Source: Sulfopaludibacter sp035606355
GTDB taxonomy: Bacteria > Acidobacteriota > Terriglobia > Bryobacterales > Bryobacteraceae
Direction: 5' to 3'
Assembly (NCBI GenBank): GCA_035606355.1
Contig: DATNFO010000058.1
Coordinates: 1-59,840 of the forward strand
Length of the DNA stretch: 59,840 nucleotides
In this document: in pieces, positions 7,901 through 16,082 of the stretch
Position numbering within the stretch: position 1 is the stretch's first letter
Layout: the number at the start of each line of letters is the position of its first letter
Translations under genes and position numbers: made by a program
Notes under the pieces: generated by a model
Seen by the model: only the letters and a program-made list of their open reading frames with translations
The model's database searches: none
Told to the model about the DNA's origin: nothing

Positions 7901-10518
7901 AAACCCGGCGCGATTGCGGCAAGCAACGCTTCGGCATCGCGTGCCACCGCTGCAGCGGGGTCCCACGCGCGCCCGGTGGCGAGCGGTACGGCGCGCCGCC
8001 GGGCTTCCCGCGCGTTCGCGGCGGCGGCAGCCTGCATATGCATTGCATTCTGCACCTTTGCGAGGCAGAGGTACGCTCGCGCGGTCTGCTGTTCGTCTGC
8101 CGCCATGCCGAAAAGTGCGTTCGCCTGCGCCAGAGACGCAGGGTTGTGCGCTGCCGCCAAAGCCATCGCCAGCCCGGAAGTGGAATCGAAACGATTCGCT
8201 TTGCCGTCCCTATCGCCGGGCAAATGGCCCAAAATCCGGTTAGCGAGCGCCGTAGCGCGACGATATTCGGCGATGGCTTCGCCGATGCGCCCCAGCTCCA
8301 ACAGTCGCTTGCCCATGAACTCGTGCGCCTTCCCGTTGATCGAGCTGTACTGCGAGCCTTCGCCCTCCTTTTGTACGGCGGTTTCCAGCAGCGCCGAACC
8401 GCGCCGCAGTGCGTCCAGCGACTCGGCGGCCTGACTCCCGGGCACATCCAACGCATTGGCGCGCACCAGCAAGCCGCCGAACTCCGCGTCCGATGTGATG
8501 TCGTTCAGGCCGCCCTGAGCGCTCTGCGCTACTGCCAGTGCTTTGCGGTAATAAGCGCGAGCTTCCTCCGTTCTGCCGGTGTTCGCCACCAACGGGCTGC
8601 CCAGCACGGCCGCGTAATGTTGGTAAGAGAGCATCAGGCTGCGGCGATAGATGACGTCGTGCGGATGCTCTGCCACCAGCCGCTCGCGCAGTCGCATGGC
8701 CCGTTCATAATGAACAGCAGTAATCTCAGGCTCGCCCTGCACAAGCGAAACGTAGCCCGCCTGAATCTCCGCCCGCGAGAATTCGTATTGCATTTCGGAA
8801 TCGCCCGGGAATCTGCGCGCCAGCTCTTCCATTTCCCGGGCCGCCCGCACGGCGTAATCGCCGGCCAGGGAGGGATTCGTGTGCATTTGGGTGCGCGACA
8901 GAATCAGGTAGGCGGCTGCGACTTCGTGGCGAATTTCCTTGCGATCCCGATCCGCGCGGCTCAACGTACCCGCGAAAGCCAGTTCGCGATGCAGCGCTTC
9001 CTCGCCGCGCGCCGGCGCGCCTCGCAAATCCAGCACCGCGCCGATCTTGCGTTCCGCCTCCATCCAAAGGAGCATGCCCTCTACTCCGGCCGCGCTTCGT
9101 GGCGAAATACTCTCCATCAGTCCGGCGGCGGTGGCGTAACGCTTCACGGCAGTCTCCCGGTCTCCCAGGTTGGGAGGCTCCGGGCCGCCTTCCAGGTCCC
9201 CCAGCCGGTGGTACGCCTTTGCCAGCGCAATCCGCAGCGGAATGTTGCCGCCCGCATCGCGCGAGAGATTCTCCAGCGGACCGAGCGTGCTCTCCAGCAG
9301 AGCGCGCCGCGCAGGCACGGCGCCGGGCAGCCGCTCCATCAGTCCCAATATTTCAGTGACGGATTGGTTGGACATCGTCACCATCTCCGTCAAACGATCT
9401 TCGGCCCGCTGCCGCGCAACCTTCGCTTCCCGCGCCTGCATCCAGGCAATACCGGCTCCAGCTACCAGGCTGGCCGCGACCGCCGCCGTTGCCGCGAGCG
9501 CCACGCGGCGGCGGCGCGCCAGTTTCCGCGCGCGGTACCGCCACCCGCCGCGCCGCGCCGCTACGGGGCGGAACTCGACATACGCTCTCAGATCGGCCGT
9601 CAGTTCGTCGACGGACGCGTAGCGCGCGCCCGGATCCTCCTCCAGGGCTTTTCCCGCGATCGCGTCCAGGTCGGCGATGTCGCGGCCCACCAGTTCGCGC
9701 AACACCGCGCCCAGCGAGTACACATCAGTGGAGGTGGAAAGCGGCAGTCCGGCGAGCTGTTCCGGACTCGCATACTGCTTCGTCACGGGTGAAATCGAGA
9801 CGGTGTGCTGCTGGCTGTGCGCCCCTATGAGAGTGGCGATTCCGAAATCCAGCAGCTTGGGAATACCGTTCGATACCAGAATGTTGCCGGGCTTCAGATC
9901 GCCGTGTATCACCAGGTTCTTGTGAGCGTAGCGGACCGCCGCGCAGACCTGGAAGAAAAGATCAAGCCGCGCGGCCGTGCCGAGTTTTTGGGTATCGCAA
10001 TAGGTCGTCAGAGGCAGGCCTTCCAGATACTCCATCGCGAAGAACGGAAGTCCTTCGGCAGTGGCGCCGCCGTCGAGCAATTGCGCGATATTCGGATGGT
10101 GTAAGTCCGCCAGCACCTGCCGCTCTTTGCGGAACTGCGTCACCGCGAATTCGGAGTCCATTCCGCGGTTCACCACTTTAATGGCCACCCGCTGCCGGAA
10201 TTGCTCATCGTCGCGAACCGCGAGATAGACTGCGCCCATGCCCCCGCTGCCGAGTTCGCGCTCGATCAGATAAGGGCCGATGCGGCGGCCCACAGCCTCG
10301 GAAATCTGCGCGCGACGAACTTGCAGCGCCGCGGATGCGACAATTCCGCGCAGCCGCTCGTCGGCATCGGCGTCGCACGCCAGCAGCGCCTCTACGTCAC
10401 GGCGAATCCCGGGGGCATCGCCGCAGCATTCGTCGAAAAGCCGTTCCCGATCGTTGCGAGGCATGTCCACGGCGGCGAGAAAAAGCTCGCGGACGCGGTC
10501 CCAACCATCGGCATTCAT
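7897..10518 (-). CDS. Transmembrane Ser/Thr protein kinase with TPR-like C-terminus
   Basis: An 873-aa protein. Residues 1-50 form the module seen at the N-terminus of sigma-linked acidobacterial kinases (GWDRVRELF...VEALLACD). The kinase domain is about 83-330: glycine loop GSGGMGAVY (90-98), VAIK Lys114, Glu132, catalytic loop HGDLKPGN (205-212), DFG (224-226), SPE (251-253). The usual HRD arginine is Gly, so activity may not need activation-loop phosphorylation. There is one TM segment about 339-360; the outer ~510 residues are Ala/Arg-rich helices resembling TPRs. The ATG overlaps the sigma-gene stop (ATGA), fixing the start and implying translational coupling. It probably signals together with that sigma factor. 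Confidence 0.88.
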   Translation of the reverse strand: MNADGWDRVRELFLAAVDMPRNDRERLFDECCGDAPGIRRDVEALLACDADADERLRGIVASAALQVRRAQISEAVGRRIGPYLIERELGSGGMGAVYLAVRDDEQFRQRVAIKVVNRGMDSEFAVTQFRKERQVLADLHHPNIAQLLDGGATAEGLPFFAMEYLEGLPLTTYCDTQKLGTAARLDLFFQVCAAVRYAHKNLVIHGDLKPGNILVSNGIPKLLDFGIATLIGAHSQQHTVSISPVTKQYASPEQLAGLPLSTSTDVYSLGAVLRELVGRDIADLDAIAGKALEEDPGARYASVDELTADLRAYVEFRPVAARRGGWRYRARKLARRRRVALAATAAVAASLVAGAGIAWMQAREAKVARQRAEDRLTEMVTMSNQSVTEILGLMERLPGAVPARRALLESTLGPLENLSRDAGGNIPLRIALAKAYHRLGDLEGGPEPPNLGDRETAVKRYATAAGLMESISPRSAAGVEGMLLWMEAERKIGAVLDLRGAPARGEEALHRELAFAGTLSRADRDRKEIRHEVAAAYLILSRTQMHTNPSLAGDYAVRAAREMEELARRFPGDSEMQYEFSRAEIQAGYVSLVQGEPEITAVHYERAMRLRERLVAEHPHDVIYRRSLMLSYQHYAAVLGSPLVANTGRTEEARAYYRKALAVAQSAQGGLNDITSDAEFGGLLVRANALDVPGSQAAESLDALRRGSALLETAVQKEGEGSQYSSINGKAHEFMGKRLLELGRIGEAIAEYRRATALANRILGHLPGDRDGKANRFDSTSGLAMALAAAHNPASLAQANALFGMAADEQQTARAYLCLAKVQNAMHMQAAAAANAREARRRAVPLATGRAWDPAAAVARDAEALLAAIAPGL

Positions 10519-11033
10519 GATTCGCAGCGCAGTTGTTGCGCCAGCCACGCGCGCGCCACGCGCAAATCGCGTTTGACAGTGCTGGCGGAGACGTCCATCG
10601 CCTCGGCGATTTCGTCCTGCTCCAGGCCGGCGAAGTAGTGCAGTTCAATCATCCGGCTGCGCCGCGGATCCATTTGCGCGAGCGCATCCAAAGCGTCGTC
10701 GAGTTCCAGAATGCCGGCCGCGGGCTCGGTTCCCACCTGCAGCAATTCACCGGAATCGCCGTGGCAAGCTCCTCCGCCGCGTTTTTGCGCGCCGCGCGAT
10801 CGCGCGTGCTCCACCAGAATCTGCCGCATGGAGCGCGCCGCGATGCCGAAAAAATGGCCGCGATTTTGCCAGCGTAAGCCGTCCTGACCGGCCAGCCGAA
10901 GATACGCTTCGTGCACCAGCGCCGTGGGTTGCAGGGTCAGGTTGCCGGAATTGCGCAAATACCCGCCGGCAAGACGCCGCAGTTCGGTATAAACAACCGT
11001 AGTGATCTCGTCCAGAGAACACTGTTCTTCCAT
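10515..11033 (-). CDS. RNA polymerase sigma factor, TIGR02999-type (ECF-like)
   Basis: A 172-aa sigma-70 family protein. Region 2 is YTELRRLAGGYLRN...LQPTALVHEAYLRL...WQNRGHFFGIAARSMRQILVEHAR; region 4 is a helix-turn-helix near the end (GLEQDEIAEAMDVSASTVKRDLRVARAWL). The length and the ALVHEAYLRL signature match the TIGR02999 group, whose genes typically sit beside Ser/Thr kinases. ATG 11033 is preferred over 11057 because the conserved region starts here. The 36-bp promoter at 11061-11096, shared with the PEP-CTERM gene, suggests autoregulation. The stop overlaps the kinase start. Confidence 0.9.
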   Translation of the reverse strand: MEEQCSLDEITTVVYTELRRLAGGYLRNSGNLTLQPTALVHEAYLRLAGQDGLRWQNRGHFFGIAARSMRQILVEHARSRGAQKRGGGACHGDSGELLQVGTEPAAGILELDDALDALAQMDPRRSRMIELHYFAGLEQDEIAEAMDVSASTVKRDLRVARAWLAQQLRCES

Positions 11034-11060
11034 CGTAAGTAGGTTAGCGCATGGCACGTT

Positions 11061-11096
11061 AAGCTACATACGAAAAAGCGACCTGAAAAGAGTCAA
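11061..11096 (-). promoter_or_regulatory. Predicted autoregulatory ECF-type promoter of the sigma gene
   Basis: The minus strand reads TTGAC, then TTTTCAGG, then TTTTCGTATGTAGCTT, ending 28 nt before the sigma ATG at 11033. It shares a perfect 15-mer plus the TGAC and TTTTCA boxes, in identical spacing, with 7865-7900. ECF sigma factors usually transcribe their own genes, so both sites are probably read by this sigma factor (inference). Confidence 0.6.
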
Positions 11097-11117
11097 CCGA
11101 ATCCTGTATATCTCCGG

Positions 11118-12140
11118 CTACCTGGAGGTGTACGTTTTGCTGTAGCCCGTACGCTCGTTCGTCATGGTGAACTTGCCGTCGGGGCCTACGGAGAGCTTCA
11201 GTAGGTTAGCCTTGCACTGAGCGCTGGACTCGAGATTCGCGATCATCTTTTCATCGGTGTTCACCTCTTTCGGCGTGCCGAGTGCGAGGTGTCCCTGCCA
11301 GATGTCCTCGATGTCGGGCGATTTGCGCAAGGTTTCGAAAACGCTCGCCGGTCCGCCTTTGCGCGGACCATTGTTCATCACCGCGACCTGGGGCTGAATG
11401 GCCCAGATGAACTGCGGGGAGTTGGAGCGGTCCAGGCCGTGGTGCGTGGTCTGGTAAACATCCACTTTGCCGATCAGGTTTTGCGGGCAGACGAGCCTCT
11501 GCTCGTAATTCCAGGTGAGGTCGCCCATATCCACAAATCGGAATCTGCCGTACTTGACCAGAATGCCGACGCTCATGTTGTTATCGGGATCGGGTTCGGT
11601 TGCGTGCTCGTGGAAGTCTGCGCAGGCGGGGTTGGGCTCGCCGGCTCCCGGCATCGCTTTGCGAATCGGTTCGCCCGCGGAGATGAGCACGGTGACCTCG
11701 ACTCCTTTCAGAGGAATTGTATCGCCGGGTTTCAGGATGCGGCGGTGGCCCGCGGTTTGTTCCTCATACGCCTTGTACGCGGCCGCGACATCCGGGCGCG
11801 CGATCTCTACGGACTCACCGTGATCCAGATATTCGCGGATGGGAATCATCTTCGCCAGAGCGGCCATGCCGCCGATATGGTCGGAGTGGAAGTGCGTGGT
11901 CAGGAGGAAGTCGATCTGTTTGAGGCCGGCCTGCTGAGCGGCCGCGATGATGCGCTTGGCATCGCGATCGTCCGGCGTCCTGTTGGCGGTGTCCACCAGC
12001 AGCGATTCGCCGCTCGGCGACACAATCAAAGTGGCGGCGCCTCCTTCGGCATCGATCCAGTAGATTTCGAGGTTGCCGGAAGCGGCGTTCAGGGCGCACC
12101 CACCGGCTAATAGCAGCGGGATCATAAGTTGACGAAACAT
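11118..12140 (-). CDS. Exported metallo-beta-lactamase-fold hydrolase (ComEC-type MBL domain)
   Basis: A 340-aa protein. The N-terminal export signal LMIPLLLAGGC may be a lipobox (Cys15) or be cleaved near NAAS. The MBL fold follows: a WIDAEGGAATLIV strand and LLVDTA, metal motif TTHFHSDHIGG (about 80-90), a second Asp in FVDMGDLTW and a His in TTHHGLDRS. The layout resembles the soluble MBL domain of ComEC/Rec2 relatives; the substrate is unknown. The ATG at 12140 lies 4 bp after the stop of the isomerase gene and begins the signal peptide, so the longer ORF is rejected. Probably cotranscribed with the isomerase. Confidence 0.82.
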   Translation of the reverse strand: MFRQLMIPLLLAGGCALNAASGNLEIYWIDAEGGAATLIVSPSGESLLVDTANRTPDDRDAKRIIAAAQQAGLKQIDFLLTTHFHSDHIGGMAALAKMIPIREYLDHGESVEIARPDVAAAYKAYEEQTAGHRRILKPGDTIPLKGVEVTVLISAGEPIRKAMPGAGEPNPACADFHEHATEPDPDNNMSVGILVKYGRFRFVDMGDLTWNYEQRLVCPQNLIGKVDVYQTTHHGLDRSNSPQFIWAIQPQVAVMNNGPRKGGPASVFETLRKSPDIEDIWQGHLALGTPKEVNTDEKMIANLESSAQCKANLLKLSVGPDGKFTMTNERTGYSKTYTSR

Positions 12141-12144
12141 TCGA

Positions 12145-13239
12145 CTACTGAACCTCCACTTCATAGACCAATAGAGTGTCCGGCGAAACCACAAACCGGC
12201 GATGCCCGGGAACCTCGGGCGGATATGAGCCGCCGTGGCCATAGCCTTGCGCGGCCGGAACGACGACGAGCTTCCGCTCGCCGGGATGCATGGCGGAGAT
12301 CACGCTCTCCAGGCCCGGATTGATTTTCGTTTTGCCGGCTTCGTACGCGAACGTTTCCGGAGAATCGTAGAAGCCGGGGACCCCGTTCGGCCCGCTTGCG
12401 AACGCCACAGGTTCCAGCGGCGGACCTTGCCAGCCGAGGACCAGGCCTTTGTACCGCAATTCTTTGCCGGTGTATTTCACGCGAGTTACGGGGGCAGCGG
12501 CGGCGTCCGCCCGCGGCGGAGATAGTTCTTCGGTCAGGACGCCACCTTCCGGACCGGCTGCCCTGGGGCAGTTGCTCGCGATCCATTCGCGTTCCGCGGT
12601 TTTCTTCTTCTCGACGTGCTCGGCAACGCGTTCTTTCGCCGCTTTCACCATGGCCTGGAAGGATTCCGTGGTGGGATGGAACGCCTGCGCCTTCGCGCCC
12701 ACGCGAACGATGCGAATGCTATCGATGACATCGCCGCGCTCGACGCGCTTCACCACGTCAAGACCTTCCACGGTGTCGCCGAACACGGTAAAATCCCCAT
12801 CCAGGTAAGAGCGGTCGCCCAACATGATGCAGAATTGCGCCCCGTTGGTATTCGGTCCGCTGTTAGCCATGTTGAGCGCGCCCAGGTGGTTGTGACTGAG
12901 GCCGGCGTGAATCTCATTGGGGAACTGGTACCCGGGGCCGCGCGCGCGATCGGATTTCGGAATGCCGGTTTGGATCACGTGGCCGGCTTCTACACGATGC
13001 CAGGTCGTTCCATCGAAGAATGGACGGCCGGGCTCGAAGGCGGCGTTCGCGATTGTGCCTTCCGCGAGCCCGACGAAGTTGGCGACGGTCATGGGAACCA
13101 GGTCCATTTCCAGGCGAGCGACGATGAGGCCTTTGGCGGTCTTGATCTCGGCATAGAGTCCATCCGGCCGATTCGGTGCATTCTGGGCTTGCGCGCACAG
13201 AGCGGCCGCCGAAACAAGCGCGGCGATTGCGGTTCGCAT
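12145..13239 (-). CDS. Dual-family peptidyl-prolyl isomerase: cyclophilin-FKBP fusion
   Basis: A 364-aa exported protein. Signal peptide 1-18 (ALCAQAQ). Cyclophilin domain about 27-185: WHRVEAGHVIQTG (80-92), GAQFCIML (133-140), DGDFTVFGDTVEGLDVV (147-163). A charged linker about 190-240 is followed by an FKBP domain about 240-364: YTGKEL, INPGLESVISAMHPGERKLVVVPAAQGYG and a terminal LLVYEVEVQ. The order cyclophilin-linker-FKBP is that of the rare CFBP proteins described in some bacteria. It would catalyse proline isomerisation in the envelope, with both active sites in one chain. TATCCT lies 6 nt upstream of the ATG, so the message may be leaderless. Confidence 0.85.
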   Translation of the reverse strand: MRTAIAALVSAAALCAQAQNAPNRPDGLYAEIKTAKGLIVARLEMDLVPMTVANFVGLAEGTIANAAFEPGRPFFDGTTWHRVEAGHVIQTGIPKSDRARGPGYQFPNEIHAGLSHNHLGALNMANSGPNTNGAQFCIMLGDRSYLDGDFTVFGDTVEGLDVVKRVERGDVIDSIRIVRVGAKAQAFHPTTESFQAMVKAAKERVAEHVEKKKTAEREWIASNCPRAAGPEGGVLTEELSPPRADAAAAPVTRVKYTGKELRYKGLVLGWQGPPLEPVAFASGPNGVPGFYDSPETFAYEAGKTKINPGLESVISAMHPGERKLVVVPAAQGYGHGGSYPPEVPGHRRFVVSPDTLLVYEVEVQ

Positions 13240-13245
13240 TCCGAC

Positions 13246-13251
13246 AGGATA
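13246..13251 (-). promoter_or_regulatory. -10-like TATCCT, 6 nt before ATG at 13239
   Basis: The minus strand reads TATCCT, gtcgga, ATG. There is no Shine-Dalgarno; a leaderless transcript is predicted. Confidence 0.35.
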
Positions 13252-13344
13252 GCTGATTGAGCCAAGGGCACGCCGGAGCTAAATGCCCTCGCTTTCGGTG
13301 CGACAATTTGAGGGTACAGAACACATATATCCAGAAGCTCCGCT

Positions 13345-14061
13345 ATGCTGCACGCCGACACCAATGACCGGCAGTTCCACGAGCGGTACGTCATGAACCG
13401 CCTCTCGGAGGCGGAGCGCGACCAATTCGAACAGCACCTCGCCGGTTGCAGCGAGTGCCAGGCAGCAGTGGAGACGGCCGGGCGAATGGCATGGGCTCTC
13501 GGCGAAGTCCGTCAGGAATTCGCTGTCCGGCGCGCAACTCCGTTTTGGCGCCGCAGATTTACCGCGTGGCAGGCCGCGGCGCTGGCGGCGGCATGTTTTG
13601 TGGTGGCGCTGGCGCCTGGTTTGATGTGGTATCGCGATGCTGCGCGCGCGCATTCTGTGCAGGCCGCGTTGCAGGCGGACGCATCCGGCGACCGCGGGCG
13701 CGTGGCTGCGCTGGAATCGGAGCTTAGCCTTTCGCACGGCCCCGATGCAATGCCGATCTATCCTTTGGAAACGATGCGTGGCGGGGGCGACACGGGCGAA
13801 CCGGTGACTCAGGTTGCGATTCCCGGTAATTCCACTTCGGTGCTGCTGGCTGTCCCACGGGACGTCGTCCTGCACTCGTCCAAAGCGGAATTGCGGGATG
13901 CGGCGGGGCGCATCGTTTGGTCACTGGCCGCGCTGCCGCCGGGAGAATCGGAATCGGTTGGCCTGGCGATTCCGGCAAGCGTCTTCGCGCCCGGGCGGTA
14001 TGTTCTGACACTGCTCGGTGACGGGCACACGGCCGGACGTTTTGCTTTCTCCGTGAAGTGA
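13345..14061 (+). CDS. Membrane anti-sigma factor, zinc-finger (zf-HC2/RsrA) type
   Basis: A 238-aa protein. The N-terminal anti-sigma zinc finger has His12, His31, Cys35 and Cys38 (HLAGCSEC), one TM segment is at about 72-94 (WQAAALAAACFVVALAPGLMW), and the C-terminal extracytoplasmic domain has an Ig-like strand pattern ending FAFSVK. Such proteins bind an ECF sigma factor through the cytoplasmic finger and release it on an envelope signal. The neighbouring sigma gene lies convergently, 17 bp from this stop, rather than upstream in the same operon, so the pairing is inferred from proximity. ATG 13345 gives the full zinc finger. Confidence 0.82.
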   Translation: MLHADTNDRQFHERYVMNRLSEAERDQFEQHLAGCSECQAAVETAGRMAWALGEVRQEFAVRRATPFWRRRFTAWQAAALAAACFVVALAPGLMWYRDAARAHSVQAALQADASGDRGRVAALESELSLSHGPDAMPIYPLETMRGGGDTGEPVTQVAIPGNSTSVLLAVPRDVVLHSSKAELRDAAGRIVWSLAALPPGESESVGLAIPASVFAPGRYVLTLLGDGHTAGRFAFSVK

Positions 14062-14078
14062 CGCGATTGCCGCAATGC

Positions 14079-14666
14079 TCAGTTGCGGTACTTAGTATTC
14101 CAGAGTTCGCGGAAGCGTTCGCGGGCGCGGTAGAGTACCCGGTTGAAGTGCAGGCTTGTGAGGTCGAGATCGCGGCAAATCCGGTCTTTATCTTGTTCGT
14201 CGAGGTAGAAGCGGAAGAGAATCTCGCGGTCGCGCTCCGGCTTCAGCTCGCGCAGGAGTTCGCGGACGAGGCGCACCGATTCCTGTTTCAAAAGCCCGGT
14301 GAGATGATCGGGTCCGGCAGCGGGTTCCACATCCCCGCCGATTGGCGCGCGCTGGCCGCGGCGGCGCTGCGCGAGCGCCAGATTGCGCGCGAGGCCGCAA
14401 ACGAAGCCGGGGAGCCTCTCCGGCTCTCGTAACTCGCCATTGCGGATCTTCTCGATGGCGAGCCGGAAGGTATCCTGCACCAGATCCTCGATGGTCCCGT
14501 TCCAGGGAGAAATACCCGTAATAATGGCCGAGACTGCGCCCTGATAGCGGCTTACGAGCTCGGCCTCGGCGCCGGGCTCGCGGCTCACGATTGCCTGTAC
14601 AAGAACGGTCGAGCTGTTCTCCGGTTTCGGGTCGGGCACCGCTTTCCCATTTTCGCTCACCATCAT
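14079..14666 (-). CDS. ECF-type sigma-70 family RNA polymerase sigma factor
   Basis: A 195-aa protein. Region 2 (EAELVSRYQGAVSAII, GTIEDLVQDTFRLAIEKI, GFVCGLARNLALAQRRR) is followed by region 4 with a helix-turn-helix (DKDRICRDLDLTSLHFNRVLYRARERF). It differs from the TIGR02999 pair members here and looks like a classical ECF factor. Start: tandem ATGs at 14666 and 14663 follow a GAGGA Shine-Dalgarno; the longer frame to 14783 has no family similarity. It converges on the zinc-finger anti-sigma gene, its probable partner. Confidence 0.83.
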   Translation of the reverse strand: MMVSENGKAVPDPKPENSSTVLVQAIVSREPGAEAELVSRYQGAVSAIITGISPWNGTIEDLVQDTFRLAIEKIRNGELREPERLPGFVCGLARNLALAQRRRGQRAPIGGDVEPAAGPDHLTGLLKQESVRLVRELLRELKPERDREILFRFYLDEQDKDRICRDLDLTSLHFNRVLYRARERFRELWNTKYRN

Positions 14667-14824
14667 GTCCTCAGAAAGTAATACGAGGCGGTGGGATAGA
14701 GCGGATGAAACGTGCGCTTTAACTCCAGTCAACAGCAGTTTCACTGACCGGAGGGATACACAGCTTGTTTCGCAAGAGGACACAGGTTTCGGTGGGCAGT
14801 TCCCGGATGGGTGGAGGCGGATAG

Positions 14825-15415
14825 CTACTTCGTGCGGGCGCGAAGCTGGGCCGCTTCCTGCAAGCTGAAAGCCCGGCCCATGGCTAAGGCGTCCATGTCC
14901 TCGGGTTGCAGGTTCGGGCGCATGATGCCTGTCGATTGATGGGTGAGTCCCAGAAGGTGGCCGGCTTCGTGGGTCAGGATGCAGCCAAGCACCAGCGAAA
15001 GGTCGCGGACTGTAGTTTCGGACACAATAGTCGCAGCGTCGAAAAACGCGTAAGCGCGCGGATGGGCGAATCCCTGAGGCATCGCGTATCCGGCCGGCTT
15101 TCCCGCTCCACGGTCGATCAGCCGGTGGGCCGTGTCACCGGGTTGCAGCGGCGCGCGCAAACGCGGCATCACAAAAAGCTCGAGGTAATCGGCGGGCAAT
15201 GCGGACAGGCACGCGGTGTCATCGCAGAGGACCCAGCGGGTTTCGATCCTACCGGTCAGAAAGGCGTGGCGTGCGGTGTCCAGGGCATGAATCATGACGC
15301 TATGAGGCGCCCCCGATAGGTTGTAGACCGCGATCGTCAATTCGCCGGCAGTGCAGAAACACACCTGCGCAGCGGCGATGACGAGCATCCTGCTCGCCAT
15401 CGGAAGAGCGCGCAT
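14825..15415 (-). CDS. Small secreted metzincin-like zinc protease
   Basis: A 196-aa protein. Signal peptide about 1-23 (MLVIAAAQVCFCTAG). The zinc site HEAGHLLGLTH at 149-159 (His149, Glu150, His153, His159) is followed by a Met-turn GIM (Met165), the metzincin layout (matrixin/archaemetzincin-like). Two cysteines (C64, C69) could form a disulfide. The domain is minimal, with no C-terminal accessory region. GGAGG lies 5 nt before the ATG at 15415. The intergenic space to the sigma gene on the right is promoter-bearing in both directions. Substrate unknown. Confidence 0.8.
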   Translation of the reverse strand: MRALPMASRMLVIAAAQVCFCTAGELTIAVYNLSGAPHSVMIHALDTARHAFLTGRIETRWVLCDDTACLSALPADYLELFVMPRLRAPLQPGDTAHRLIDRGAGKPAGYAMPQGFAHPRAYAFFDAATIVSETTVRDLSLVLGCILTHEAGHLLGLTHQSTGIMRPNLQPEDMDALAMGRAFSLQEAAQLRARTK

Positions 15416-15494
15416 GTTTTCCTCCTGCCCAGAACGCGCGGATTCAGAAACTTATCCGCCAAAAAAGTCGTAGTAACTATTTGTCAGGGGTACA

Positions 15495-16082
15495 ATGGAG
15501 CGGGCGATGACGGAATCCGCTGGCGACGTCACTGTGTTGCTGGGCGAGATGCGGGCAGGGCACATGGATGCTCTCACGCAATTGCTGCCCCTGGTGTACA
15601 ACGAGCTTCGCCGGCTTGCCGCGCATTACATGCAGCAGGAGCGCGAGGGCCACACCCTCCAACCCACCGCCCTGGTGCACGAAGCGTACCTTCGTCTGAC
15701 GGATCAGGACCACGCGAACTGGCAGAATCGCGCGCAGTTCATGGCCGTGGCGGGTCAACTCATGCGCCGCATTCTGGTGGATCACGCACGCCAGCGCTGC
15801 GCGGCCAAACGGCACGGCGACCTCACCACTCTGGATGAAGGCGCCGCTCAGCAGTACGCGGACGTGATGCGTCCGGAGGAGATTCTCGCCGTTCACCTAA
15901 CCTTAGAGCGGCTGGAACGTCTCGATCCACAGCAGGGAAAGCTTGTGGAACTGCGTTACTTTGCCGGACTCACGGCGGAAGAGACCGCCCAAGCTATGGG
16001 ACTCAGCCTCCGCACGGTGGAGCGCGAATGGACCACGGCGAAGGCGTGGCTGCGCGCGCAGATTGCCGGGGCGCAGTCGTGA
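15495..16082 (+). CDS. RNA polymerase sigma factor, TIGR02999-type (second copy)
   Basis: A 195-aa paralogue of the sigma factor at 10515-11033. Region 2 is YNELRRLAAHYMQ...LQPTALVHEAYLRL...WQNRAQFMAVAGQLMRRILVDHAR; region 4 is the HTH GLTAEETAQAMGLSLRTVEREWTTAKAWLRAQ. The kinase gene starts inside its stop codon (GTGA), the same arrangement as in the first pair. A second ATG at 15507 has GGAG 9 nt upstream and is equally likely as the start. Upstream, AAGTCGTAGTAACT only loosely resembles the CGTATGTAGCTT box of the first sigma gene, so this factor may read a different promoter. Confidence 0.9.
   Translation: MERAMTESAGDVTVLLGEMRAGHMDALTQLLPLVYNELRRLAAHYMQQEREGHTLQPTALVHEAYLRLTDQDHANWQNRAQFMAVAGQLMRRILVDHARQRCAAKRHGDLTTLDEGAAQQYADVMRPEEILAVHLTLERLERLDPQQGKLVELRYFAGLTAEETAQAMGLSLRTVEREWTTAKAWLRAQIAGAQS

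Noticed and set aside
14666..14783. N-terminal extension of the sigma factor to 14783
   Set aside because: The extra 39 residues lack sigma similarity, and tandem ATGs with a GAGGA Shine-Dalgarno start the conserved protein at 14666.
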